DNA of 64,000 nt from an uncultured Mycoplasmatota bacterium (GTDB lineage Bacteria > Bacillota_I > Bacilli_A > RF39 > UBA660), in the NCBI GenBank assembly GCA_900552335.1, contig URZL01000001.1:1-64000 (forward strand). The letters run 5' to 3'. How positions within the stretch are numbered: position 1 is the first letter of the stretch; every line of letters starts with the position of its first letter. The notes under the pieces were generated by a model that had not been told where the DNA came from, searched no databases, and worked only from the letters and a program-made list of their open reading frames with translations. Shown here in pieces: positions 52,893-60,935 of this stretch. The translations under genes and the position numbers were made by a program.

Positions 52893-54131
52893 ATGAGAGC
52901 AATTGTATTATCTGGTGGAGGATCAAAAGGAGCTTATCAAATGGGAGTATGGGCAGCCTTAAAAAAACTAAACATTCATTATGACATCGTTACAGGAACT
53001 AGTGTAGGAGCTTTAAATGCAGCACTCATGGTTCAAAAAACATTTTATAAGGGACTTTTCTTTTGGTATAATTTAAATTCAAAAATGATTTTTAATGAGG
53101 ATTTAAAACAAGATTATCACACAAAAGAAGGGAAAAAAGAGATTTTAAAATGGTACGCTAAAGGTGCTTTAAATGGTGGAATAGAAGTAAAAGGATTAGA
53201 AGATACCATTCGTCAGGTCATTCAACCTAAAAAAGTTTTAAAATCTAATGTTGATATGGGAATTGTTACTTTTAATATGAAAACTTTAAAACCAAAAATT
53301 GTCAAAAAGAAAGACTTAAATGAGAATAATTTATGTGACTATTTATTAGCGAGTGCTTCTTGTTTTCCTGCTTTTAAAATGAAAACAATTGAAGAAGAAA
53401 ATTATATTGATGGTGGTATTTATGACAATCTTCCTATTAATTTAGCCATTGATTTGGGTGCCACAGAAGTAATTGCCATTGATTTAAAAGAAGTTGGCTT
53501 TAAACAAAAAGTAAAAAATAAAAATATTCCAATTACTTATATAGAACCTAGAAATGATATTGGATCTTTTCTAATCTTTGAAAAAAATATGTCTCGTAGA
53601 GCAATGCGATTAGGTTATAATGATACTTTAAAGGTAATGGATTATTTAGATGGTGTTAAGTATACCTTTAAAAAAAATGATTTAGAGAAAAACTATCAAA
53701 AATATAAAGAACAATATCAACAAAACATAAAAAAAATTTTAACTAGTAAAGCAAATCAAACATTACTAGATAGTATTTTAAAATTGACCATTGTTAAAAG
53801 AATATTATCACCTAATGAAATGAAAAAAGAATATACCAATATTATAGAAAATTTAGGAGAAATATTAGAAATAGAAGATAGTAAAATTTACCCTATTGCA
53901 AAATACAATAAACTTTTAAAAGAAGAGTTTTTAAAAGTAGAAAAAGACCAAACAATTGAAACATTTATTTTACAAAACAAAATAAAAAAATTATTAAATC
54001 AAAAAGAAACAATAAAATATATATATGATTTATTAGATAGCAAAAATAAGAAAAAGTTATATGGAATTATTTTACTTTTTCCAAAAATGTTTTTAGAAGC
54101 TGTATATTTAAAAACAATAATTGAAAAATAG
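52893..54131 (+). CDS. Patatin-like phospholipase
   Basis: This 412-residue protein opens with the oxyanion loop LSGGGSKGAYQMG (about 6-18), the nucleophile elbow GTSVGAL (Ser37) and the DGGIYDN motif with Asp near 173, which together form the patatin Ser-Asp dyad. A long helical C-terminal region (about 240-412) follows. Patatin-like enzymes hydrolyse acyl esters of phospholipids or other lipids; the absence of a signal peptide points to the cytoplasm or inner membrane face. ATG 52893 after GAGGGATG was chosen over ATG 52881. Confidence 0.88.
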   Translation: MRAIVLSGGGSKGAYQMGVWAALKKLNIHYDIVTGTSVGALNAALMVQKTFYKGLFFWYNLNSKMIFNEDLKQDYHTKEGKKEILKWYAKGALNGGIEVKGLEDTIRQVIQPKKVLKSNVDMGIVTFNMKTLKPKIVKKKDLNENNLCDYLLASASCFPAFKMKTIEEENYIDGGIYDNLPINLAIDLGATEVIAIDLKEVGFKQKVKNKNIPITYIEPRNDIGSFLIFEKNMSRRAMRLGYNDTLKVMDYLDGVKYTFKKNDLEKNYQKYKEQYQQNIKKILTSKANQTLLDSILKLTIVKRILSPNEMKKEYTNIIENLGEILEIEDSKIYPIAKYNKLLKEEFLKVEKDQTIETFILQNKIKKLLNQKETIKYIYDLLDSKNKKKLYGIILLFPKMFLEAVYLKTIIEK

Positions 54132-54165
54132 AAAATAAAATGATACTATTAAAGTAGGTGATACT

Positions 54166-55416
54166 ATGAGAAGAATGGCAGGATTGCTAATCGTTCTATG
54201 TTTTATTTATGCAGGAATTCAGATTTTATTTCAATTTATAGATAAAGGACACACAATTGATTATATAGTTACTAGTAATGGAGAAAATTTTGATATAAAA
54301 GAAGTTTTCACCGTCAATACAGAAGAAGATGATAATTATTATCTAGAAGTAATGGTAAATGGACAAATCTTTGATTTTCAAATTTATAATAAATTAAACA
54401 TGGCAAAAAAAATTGTGACAAATGTTTACCATTATAGTAGAGATTATGAATGTGTCCTTCCAATTATAGAAGGTTCTTCTGTAACAGACATGATTTGTAA
54501 ACAAGAAAATACCTATTATGCTTATCAAGATTTAAAAGGAAAAAGTAGTTCTTTAGATTTATTTGTAAGTAGTATAGAAGAGTATAATCAAAGTCGATTT
54601 GAAGATCAAAAGCAAGAAATAAATAGTTTAAATAATATTTCCATTTATAATTTAACCAATAATCATTATTTAGCAATGGAAAATTATAAAGGAATTTATA
54701 CTATAAATAATAAAAATTTATCTACTATTATTAATGTCTCTCTTTTTGAAAAAGATGTTTATCAGAAAAATATTTCTTGTTTTGCAGGAAAATACTATGT
54801 GGTAGCTGATTATTCTAAACAGACTAAATTTAATGAATTTAAAATAGTAGATATAACAAATAATAAAATCAAGACAATTTCTTATGATTATGATATTTCT
54901 TTAGATTCTTACATTTTAGGTACAAAAGGCGAAAAAGTTTACTTATTTGATAATGATGCTAAAAAAGAATATGAATTGGATATCAAAAAAGAAACAATCA
55001 TAGAAATTGGTAATACCAATATAGGTATTAAAATATTAGTAGGAGAAACCTTTGAAACAGTAGATGCTTATCAAGTATATCAAAATAAAATGGTGTTTAC
55101 TCCATATGAAAAATCAGATTTATTTCCAAATATTGATAATCTAAAAATTGGAAAAGAAAAAAGTGGTTATTATTATCTTTTTGAACAAATCGGAAATCGT
55201 TATAAAGTATATCGTTCTAATATTCAAAATGGTCTTAACAAATTATACTTATTTGAAACAGATTCAAAAGAAATGCTTTATGATAAAGACAGCGTTTACT
55301 TTATAGATGGACCATATTTAAAAAAATATGACAATCAAAACGGAATTCAAACTGTTTTAATGAACAAAGAATTAGAATTTAATCACAATATAAAAATAGG
55401 GCTATTTTCAAAATAG
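54166..55416 (+). CDS. Membrane-anchored beta-rich protein, unknown
   Basis: This 416-residue protein has one N-terminal membrane helix (about 5-22) and an outer region of nearly 390 residues with repeated short strands, typical of a beta-propeller or similar fold (units such as NNHYLAMENYKGIYTINN, GEKVYLFDND and SGYYYLFEQIGNRYKVYRS). No catalytic motif was recognised. It follows the patatin-like gene by 34 bases with a GTAGGTG ribosome site and may be cotranscribed with it. Its stop lies in a large bidirectional hairpin. Function unknown. Confidence 0.68.
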   Translation: MRRMAGLLIVLCFIYAGIQILFQFIDKGHTIDYIVTSNGENFDIKEVFTVNTEEDDNYYLEVMVNGQIFDFQIYNKLNMAKKIVTNVYHYSRDYECVLPIIEGSSVTDMICKQENTYYAYQDLKGKSSSLDLFVSSIEEYNQSRFEDQKQEINSLNNISIYNLTNNHYLAMENYKGIYTINNKNLSTIINVSLFEKDVYQKNISCFAGKYYVVADYSKQTKFNEFKIVDITNNKIKTISYDYDISLDSYILGTKGEKVYLFDNDAKKEYELDIKKETIIEIGNTNIGIKILVGETFETVDAYQVYQNKMVFTPYEKSDLFPNIDNLKIGKEKSGYYYLFEQIGNRYKVYRSNIQNGLNKLYLFETDSKEMLYDKDSVYFIDGPYLKKYDNQNGIQTVLMNKELEFNHNIKIGLFSK

Positions 55417-55426
55417 TCCTATTTTA
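55392..55426. terminator. Bidirectional terminator with a 15-bp stem
   Basis: AAAATAGG pairs with CCTATTTT, then one G-U pair, then CTATTT with AAATAG around a three-base loop. It contains the stop codons of both convergent genes. Confidence 0.85.
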
Positions 55427-55601
55427 TTCCTACATCAATTACTTCGATTTCTCCATGCTTCTTTTCATATTCTTTTATGTATTGTTTTATGATAAATTCA
55501 AGCTCACTATTAAAGGAACGCATTTCTTCCTTAGCAATATACTTTAGTTTGCTATGAAGCACTTCATTGATTCTCAGTGTATAATATATTGTTGGCTTCA
55601 T
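55419..55601 (-). CDS. Small ribbon-helix-helix (Arc/MetJ-like) DNA-binding protein
   Basis: This 60-residue protein has a beta strand followed by two helices (YYTLRINEVLHSKLKYIAKEE and FNSELEFIIKQYIKEYEKK), the size and pattern of the Arc-like ribbon-helix-helix repressors, which bind DNA as dimers through the strand. A GGTAGTACC-like ribosome region precedes the ATG. No toxin gene stands next to it. It may control nearby genes or itself; target sites are unknown. Confidence 0.72.
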   Translation of the reverse strand: MKPTIYYTLRINEVLHSKLKYIAKEEMRSFNSELEFIIKQYIKEYEKKHGEIEVIDVGIK

Positions 55602-55732
55602 GGTACTACCTCCTACGATATTATCATACCAAAATGTAACTGCTATGATATAGACTTAAAATAAACACAAAATATGTCTATTAATGGTAAACAACTATTT
55701 TAAAATGCATATAATGTTTTGGAAGGTGAAAT

Positions 55733-56155
55733 ATGTATAAAATTTATCAAGTTGGAAATGAAACTTTAAATGATATTGCTGCAAAATTTAATACCACAAT
55801 TGAAGCATTAGAAAAATTGAATGGAATTCAAAGTGTTATTCCAGGAAGTTATATTATTATTCCAAATACAGAATCATCAGACTATACAACTTATATTGTA
55901 AAACAAGGGGATAATTTATATGCAATTGCAAGAGCCTACCAAGTAGATTATCCAACATTACTAAAAATTAATGGATTAGATGAAAATGATTATATTTATC
56001 CTGATCAAAAAATTATGATTCCGAATAGTAAAATATATGTAACAAATGAGCAAGAAAAAATAAGCGATATTTTAAATAATTTGAATATAAAATTAGACGA
56101 TATCAAAAATTTAGAAGATTTGTATCTAGTAAAAGATCAAATTATTAAATTTTAA
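55733..56155 (+). CDS. Protein with two LysM domains
   Basis: This 140-residue protein has two LysM repeats, residues about 3-45 (IYQVGNETLNDIAAKFN through GSYIIIPN) and about 56-100 (YIVKQGDNLYAIARAYQVD through GQKIMIPN-like DQKIMIPN), then an acidic helical tail. LysM binds GlcNAc-containing glycans such as peptidoglycan. No signal peptide is visible, as in spore coat or cortex-binding proteins (SafA/YaaH type), so a spore location is likely but unproved. A GGAAGGTGAA site precedes the start. Confidence 0.85.
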   Translation: MYKIYQVGNETLNDIAAKFNTTIEALEKLNGIQSVIPGSYIIIPNTESSDYTTYIVKQGDNLYAIARAYQVDYPTLLKINGLDENDYIYPDQKIMIPNSKIYVTNEQEKISDILNNLNIKLDDIKNLEDLYLVKDQIIKF

Positions 56156-56176
56156 AAGATATTATCTTTTTTTTTT
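56154..56176 (+). terminator. Intrinsic terminator in the stop codon
   Basis: AAAAGAT / ATCTTTT hairpin (three-base loop) followed by at least six more T; begins in the stop of the LysM gene. Confidence 0.85.
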
Positions 56177-56210
56177 CACAAAAATAAGTTATAATGAATT
56201 CGGTGATGAT

Positions 56211-56678
56211 ATGAAAAAATTAATAATGATATTACTATCTATTGTATTAGTAACTGGATGTACAAATACAGAATCTGGGATTTTAAAAAACTATAAAGTA
56301 TCTTCTGATACAAAAGTAAGTGATAATTTAAAGGAACCAATTGCGTTATCTTTTGAGGAATATGAACAAAAAATAAATAATAAAGATTCTTTTGTTTTAT
56401 TAATGTGGCAAACAGGATGTTCTCATTGTGAAGATTTTGAGCCAATATTAAACAAAGTAATTTCTTACTATCATTTAGAGGTATATTCGATTAACCTTGC
56501 TGAATTATCAGAAGAGGAATACTCTAAAATTTCAAACAAAACATTTGTTACAGGAACACCTACAACGGTAGTGTTCAAAGAGGGAGTAACACAATCTAAA
56601 AAATTAGTAGGTTCTAAAGATGAACAATCTGTTGTTGATTTCCTAGTTCGTTATAATTATTTAGAGGAAAATAAATAA
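56211..56678 (+). CDS. Thioredoxin-like lipoprotein (CSHC)
   Basis: This 155-residue protein has a lipoprotein signal with the lipobox VTGC near residue 17 and a thioredoxin-fold domain with the active-site motif CSHC in WQTGCSHCEDF, a TGTPTTVVF cis-proline motif and a C-terminal helix. It would sit on the outer face of the membrane as a thiol-disulfide enzyme. Its stop overlaps the start of a ClpC-like ATPase gene (one base shared), which is an uncommon pairing. Function inferred from fold only. Confidence 0.82.
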   Translation: MKKLIMILLSIVLVTGCTNTESGILKNYKVSSDTKVSDNLKEPIALSFEEYEQKINNKDSFVLLMWQTGCSHCEDFEPILNKVISYYHLEVYSINLAELSEEEYSKISNKTFVTGTPTTVVFKEGVTQSKKLVGSKDEQSVVDFLVRYNYLEENK

Positions 56679-57643
56679 TGGAAGAATTATTTCAAACATT
56701 TAGTGTAATTGACACATATGGAGAAGATTTAACTGCTAAAACTTATATTACTAACCCAGCTATTGCAAGAGAAGAAGAAATCAAAAAACTAATTCTCGTT
56801 TTACTTACACCTGAAAAATCAGGATTATTAGTTGGAAAAGCCGGAATTGGTAAAACAGCTATTGTAGAGGGACTTGCGTATTTAATTCAAAAAAATGAAG
56901 TCCCAGTTGCTTTACAAGGATATAAAATAATTAAATTAAACTCAACTTCTCTACAGGGAAAAATAACAATAAATGGGAGAGAAGAAATGGTTATTTCTCT
57001 TTTAATGGAAGAAATTAAAGGATTAGAAAAAATCATTTTATTTATTGATGAAATTCATACGTTAATGGGTCAAACCAAAGAAAATCCAATGGATCTAGCA
57101 AATATTTTAAAACCTGGACTAGATCGTGGAGATATCAAAGCAATTGGAGCAACCACAACAGAAGAATATGAAACTTATGTGATTCGTGATAGAGCGTTTC
57201 TAAGACGTTTTGAACGTATCGAAGTATTAGAGCCAAGCGAAGCGGTAACGGTTCAAATTTTATTAGGAACAATTCCTAAAATAGAAAAACAAACGAACTG
57301 TAAATTTGTTCAGAATGAGTATTTAAGACAATTATTAATAGAATCTATTGTAAGTGCAACTTCTGAATTTAAACGTGTATATGGCTTATCTGCTATGTAT
57401 CCAGATATTTCTTTTTCTGTTTTACAAGCATCTTTTTCAAATGCTCTATTTGAAAATAGAAATGAAGTTACTATATTAGATGTTTATAATGCTATTAAAA
57501 CAAGCAAGAGAATTTATCCAGATAGTATTGTAAAAGAGTTAAACCTATTTAGAGAAAAATTTAAAAAATATACAAATGAACTTGGAATAGAATTACCTGT
57601 TGTAACAGTAGAAGAAATAAAAGGAGCCAGTGAATATTATTAA
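56678..57643 (+). CDS. Single-domain ClpA/C-type AAA+ ATPase
   Basis: This 321-residue protein is one AAA+ domain like D1 of ClpC or ClpA: NPAIAREEEIKKLILVL, Walker A GKAGIGKTAIVEGLAYLI (about 50-67), Walker B IILFIDEIHTLMG, and the RDRAFLRRFERIEV arginine-finger region. It has no N-terminal Clp domain, no D2 domain and no ClpP-docking loop seen, so it is unlikely to be a classical protease partner. It overlaps the CSHC lipoprotein gene by one base. A chaperone or remodelling role is possible; its substrate is unknown. Confidence 0.85.
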   Translation: MEELFQTFSVIDTYGEDLTAKTYITNPAIAREEEIKKLILVLLTPEKSGLLVGKAGIGKTAIVEGLAYLIQKNEVPVALQGYKIIKLNSTSLQGKITINGREEMVISLLMEEIKGLEKIILFIDEIHTLMGQTKENPMDLANILKPGLDRGDIKAIGATTTEEYETYVIRDRAFLRRFERIEVLEPSEAVTVQILLGTIPKIEKQTNCKFVQNEYLRQLLIESIVSATSEFKRVYGLSAMYPDISFSVLQASFSNALFENRNEVTILDVYNAIKTSKRIYPDSIVKELNLFREKFKKYTNELGIELPVVTVEEIKGASEYY

Positions 57644-57665
57644 AACTTATTAATTTAAGTTTTTT
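57642..57665 (+). terminator. Intrinsic terminator
   Basis: AAAACTTA / TAAGTTTT stem with loop TTAATT and a T run, after the AAA+ gene. Confidence 0.75.
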
Positions 57666-57684
57666 CTTTGTAAGGGAGGATATT

Positions 57685-58191
57685 ATGATAAACGTTGTAT
57701 TATTTGAACCAGAAATACCAGCTAATACAGGAAATATTATTCGCACCTGTGTAGCAACTGCCACAAAACTTCATTTAATTAAACCCCTTGGTTTTTCATT
57801 AGAAGAAAAATATTTAAAAAGGTGTGCTGTAAATTATTTTGATAAATGTGATATTACGGTTTATGAAAATTTTGATGATTTTGTGTCTAAAAATAAAGGA
57901 ACTTACTATTATTTAACCAGGTATGGTAAGAAACCACATACTACATTTGATTATAGTAATAAAAAGGAAAACATTTACTTTATTTTTGGAAAAGAAAGTA
58001 CTGGTATTCCAAAAGAAATATTAAAAAAAGATTTAGAACATTGTATGCGTATTCCTATGACATCTAATGTTAGAGCTTTGAACCTGTCGAATACGGTTGC
58101 TATATTGGTCTATGAAGCACTAAGACAACAAGATTATAAAGATTTGCTTAGAGCTGAACCATTTAAAGGTGAAAATTATTTGGAAGAATAA
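57685..58191 (+). CDS. trmL: tRNA (cytidine/uridine-34 2'-O) methyltransferase
   Basis: This 168-residue SPOUT methyltransferase has NVVLFEPEIPANTGNIIRTC at the N-terminus, FIFGKESTGIPKEIL and IPMTSNVRALNLSNTVAILVYEALRQ at the C-terminus, which form the trefoil knot and SAM site of TrmL. It methylates the ribose at the wobble position of tRNA-Leu isoacceptors. Length is near normal. A GGGAGG site precedes the start. It appears as an independent unit between the AAA+ gene and the next membrane protein. Confidence 0.94.
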   Translation: MINVVLFEPEIPANTGNIIRTCVATATKLHLIKPLGFSLEEKYLKRCAVNYFDKCDITVYENFDDFVSKNKGTYYYLTRYGKKPHTTFDYSNKKENIYFIFGKESTGIPKEILKKDLEHCMRIPMTSNVRALNLSNTVAILVYEALRQQDYKDLLRAEPFKGENYLEE

Positions 58192-58253
58192 AAAACTATT
58201 GTAAACAAATCTAAATAATGATAATATATTAATATAAGAATAAGGAGGATTAT

Positions 58254-59003
58254 ATGGAACTATTATTAAATTTTATGGTGGAAAATTATATTTGGATCAT
58301 TATTATTGGCATTGTTGTATTAATGACTATTATCGGTTACATTGCTGATAAAACAGATTTCGGAAAAGAAAGTATCAAAAAACAAAAAAAAGAAAAGGTA
58401 GAACCTGCATTTGATACAGATGAATTCGTAGATGATACAGTAACACCAAACTCTATGGTAGAAGAACCTGAAAAAATAGATAAAAAAGCTTTGAGACAGG
58501 CACAAAAAGAGGAAGCTAGAAAAGCCAAAGAAGAAGCAAAACGTCAAAAAGAAGAAGCAAAAAGAGCAAGAGAAGAAGAAAAAAGACAACAAAAAGAAGC
58601 TTTAGAACAAGAAAAAGCAGAAGTGAATCAACCAGAAGTAGAAACAAGCAGTGAAGATGTGCCATCTAATGAAACATTATCTGCTCCAGAAGAACGATCA
58701 GTTGAACAAAATGTAGTAGAAGAAAATCCTACTTTAGAAGAACAACCAAAATCTGATTTATTTGAACCAATGGAAGAGCCAGCTTTAGAAGTACCAGAAG
58801 AACCAAAAAAAGAAATGGAAGAAAAACCACAAGAAGAATACATATTTGAAACACCGGAGGAAAAGAAAGAATCAGATAAAAAAGAAAAATCAGATAAAAA
58901 AGAAGAATCAGAAGATATTCCTGAAATAGATCTTCCAAGTATTGAAAGTTTAGATAAAGAACTAAATGAAGATACAGAAGATGATGATGTTTGGAAATTT
59001 TAA
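58254..59003 (+). CDS. Membrane-anchored protein with long Glu/Lys-rich tail, unknown
   Basis: This 249-residue protein has one hydrophobic helix near the N-terminus (YIWIIIIGIVVLMTIIGYI) and a long, very charged tail rich in Glu, Lys, Ala and Gln, with a helical stretch (about 85-125) and acidic proline-containing stretches to the end. It would be anchored with the tail in the cytoplasm or outside. No motif was recognised. Low complexity makes database matches misleading. Start follows AAGGAGG. Confidence 0.75.
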   Translation: MELLLNFMVENYIWIIIIGIVVLMTIIGYIADKTDFGKESIKKQKKEKVEPAFDTDEFVDDTVTPNSMVEEPEKIDKKALRQAQKEEARKAKEEAKRQKEEAKRAREEEKRQQKEALEQEKAEVNQPEVETSSEDVPSNETLSAPEERSVEQNVVEENPTLEEQPKSDLFEPMEEPALEVPEEPKKEMEEKPQEEYIFETPEEKKESDKKEKSDKKEESEDIPEIDLPSIESLDKELNEDTEDDDVWKF

Positions 59004-59024
59004 GAGATGAAAAATCTCTTTTTT
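59002..59024 (+). terminator. Intrinsic terminator
   Basis: AAGAGAT / ATCTCTT stem with five-base loop and T run, starting at the stop codon. Confidence 0.88.
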
Positions 59025-59093
59025 CTTTTTAAAACTATGATGAATACAGAAAACATGATATAATAAATAAAAGAATTTGAATGGAGGAATAAC

Positions 59094-59564
59094 ATGAAAA
59101 AGGTATTATTCATTTCTTCAACAGGTGGTCATTTAAACGAATTATTGCAATTAAAACCAATGTTTGAAAAATATGATTCTTATATTATTACAGAAAAGAC
59201 AAAATCGAATTTAAAATTAAAAGAAGAATATGGAAACAAAATTCACTTTTTAGTCTATGGAACAAAACATAAACCGTTTACTTATCCATTCAAATTATTA
59301 TATAATTGCTTTAAAAGTTTATATTATTATTTACTAATTAGACCAGATGTTATTATTACAACAGGAGCCCATACAGCAGGCCCTATGTGCTGTATTGGAA
59401 AGCTAGGTAGAAGTAAAATTATCTATATTGAAACGTTTGCCAATATCAATACAAAAACCATGACAGGAAGGTTAATCTACAAATTTGCAGATTTATTTAT
59501 TGTACAGTGGGAAGAAATGTTAAAATTATATCCAAAAGCTGTTTGTTGGGGGTGGATATTTTGA
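59094..59564 (+). CDS. Alg14-type glycosyltransferase subunit (PssD-like)
   Basis: This 156-residue protein begins VLFISSTGGHLNELLQL and has TTGAHTAGPMCCIGK and the membrane-associated hydrophobic patch typical of Alg14/PssD proteins, the anchor half of a two-part GT1-type UDP-sugar transferase. The other half (Alg13/PssE-like) is encoded right after it and overlaps its TGA stop. The pair would add a sugar to a lipid-linked glycan, probably for surface polymer. The split is normal for this family in bacteria. Confidence 0.9.
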   Translation: MKKVLFISSTGGHLNELLQLKPMFEKYDSYIITEKTKSNLKLKEEYGNKIHFLVYGTKHKPFTYPFKLLYNCFKSLYYYLLIRPDVIITTGAHTAGPMCCIGKLGRSKIIYIETFANINTKTMTGRLIYKFADLFIVQWEEMLKLYPKAVCWGWIF

Positions 59565-60040
59565 TTTTCGTTATATTAGGAACGCAAGATAAACCCTTTA
59601 CTAGATTACTGAAAGCATTAGAAAAAGAAATAAAAAAAGGAAATATAACAGAACAAGTAATTGTACAAGCAGGATCTACGATATTTAAAAGCAAATACAT
59701 GGAAATACATGATTATCTGGATATGAAAACATTTAATGATTACATAAAAAAATGTGACTATGTTATTACTCATGGTGGAGTAGGTTCCATTTTAGATTCA
59801 CTCCAAAAAAACAAAAAAGTTCTAGTAGTACCAAGACAAGCAAAATATGATGAACATGAAAATGATCACCAACTTCAAATAACAGAAAAATTTACTGATA
59901 TGGGTTATATACTTAGTTGTATTGATATAAAAGATTTGAAAGAAAAATGGGAAGAATTAAAAGAATTTAAACCTAAAAAATATATTAGTAATAATAAAAA
60001 AATAATCAAAAATTTAGAAAACTATATTGATAATATATAA
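59561..60040 (+). CDS. Alg13-type glycosyltransferase subunit (PssE-like)
   Basis: This protein of about 159 residues begins IFVILGTQDKPFTRLL and has VITHGGVGSILDSL and VVPRQAKYDEHENDHQLQI, the UDP-sugar binding features of the Alg13/PssE catalytic half. It acts with the Alg14-like protein. The start is taken as TTG 59561, which overlaps the TGA of the upstream gene and sits after GGGGGTGG; a longer frame from 59507 would lack a ribosome site and would add unrelated residues. Translational coupling is likely. Confidence 0.88.
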   Translation: MIFVILGTQDKPFTRLLKALEKEIKKGNITEQVIVQAGSTIFKSKYMEIHDYLDMKTFNDYIKKCDYVITHGGVGSILDSLQKNKKVLVVPRQAKYDEHENDHQLQITEKFTDMGYILSCIDIKDLKEKWEELKEFKPKKYISNNKKIIKNLENYIDNI

Positions 60041-60049
60041 GGAGGAACT

Positions 60050-60247
60050 ATGGATAAATTTAATCAAGCATTAAAAGAAGCAAATGCAAATTCGTCAATT
60101 GATCAAACACCTTTAAATCAAAATGAAGTAGATATTATTAATCAGGCTATTTTAAATGCTAAAATAACAGGAAAAAGTTTTTTTACTAGTTTATATGAAT
60201 TAACAGAACAAATAAAAGATGAAAACCAAAGAGATAAATCCAAGTAA
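60050..60247 (+). CDS. VbhA-like small partner of the Fic protein
   Basis: This 65-residue protein lies directly before a Fic gene and overlaps it by 29 bases, the layout of VbhA/VbhT-type antitoxin-toxin pairs. It has a helix AILNAKITGKSFF (34-46) at the place where VbhA antitoxins carry the inhibitory motif (S/T)xxxE(G/N). Here the stretch reads NAKITG: the small and basic positions and final Gly fit, but the first Ser is Asn and the inhibitory Glu is Thr. Inhibition may be altered or use another residue. A strong AGGAGG site precedes the start. Confidence 0.7.
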   Translation: MDKFNQALKEANANSSIDQTPLNQNEVDIINQAILNAKITGKSFFTSLYELTEQIKDENQRDKSK

Positions 60248-60935
60248 TCAATCTATTTATTGTTATCCAGGTACTTCTGTTTTGATTAATAACAGAAATA
60301 TTATGGATAAAAAAGAATTACTTCAATTAGAAAAAATGCTAGTAAATTACAACTTAACAGAGTTAATTTTAGGAAAAGGAGACTTCAAAAGAGATCTTAC
60401 TTATAACCATTATCTTGCTATTCATCGATATTTATTTGAAAGTTTATATCCATTTGCTGGTAAATTAAGAGAAGAATTTACCAATAAAACAAATGATGAA
60501 ATAGAGGGTGAAGAAGGAATCCGAATATATTGTAATCCAGATTTTATATATGATGCTTTAAATGAACGATTAAAACTTATGAAAAAACAAGCTGTAAAAT
60601 TAAAATCCAAAGACCAATTATTAGATTTTCTAGCAGATAATTATATGGAATTATACTATATTCATCCTTTTCGTGAAGGAAATAGTAGAACATTAAGAGA
60701 ATTTTTAAGAGAATATGTAGAATTAATGGATCAGCTTTTATTTGATTTTGGTCACTATAGATTGGAATATGGCAATTTAACAGATGAATGTCGAGATAAT
60801 TTTACAAGAGCAGTCATTTGGAATACTTCGACGGATTCACAAAAGCAAAAAGATAGTCTACCACTTTTAAGACAAGCTATTGCTCAATGTTTAGTTGAAT
60901 ATGAAAAAGAAAATGGTGAACATCATGTTAGATAA
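60219..60935 (+). CDS. Fic-domain AMP-transferase
   Basis: This 238-residue protein has the Fic motif HPFREGNSRTLREF (about 149-162), which keeps the HxFx(D/E)GNxRxxR catalytic and ATP-binding residues, and the N-terminal IYCYPGTSVLINNRNIMDKKEL typical of VbhT-like Fic proteins. It should transfer AMP (or another nucleotide) to a Tyr, Ser or Thr of a target protein. It is preceded by a VbhA-like gene with 29 bases of overlap. It overlaps the start region of pcrA by 11 bases. Whether it is a toxin or a regulator is unknown. Confidence 0.9.
   Translation: MKTKEINPSNQSIYCYPGTSVLINNRNIMDKKELLQLEKMLVNYNLTELILGKGDFKRDLTYNHYLAIHRYLFESLYPFAGKLREEFTNKTNDEIEGEEGIRIYCNPDFIYDALNERLKLMKKQAVKLKSKDQLLDFLADNYMELYYIHPFREGNSRTLREFLREYVELMDQLLFDFGHYRLEYGNLTDECRDNFTRAVIWNTSTDSQKQKDSLPLLRQAIAQCLVEYEKENGEHHVR

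Noticed and set aside
58320..58938. Several minus-strand frames across the Glu/Lys-rich gene
   Set aside because: They reflect low-complexity codons read backwards (Phe/Leu/Ser-rich products); no ribosome sites.
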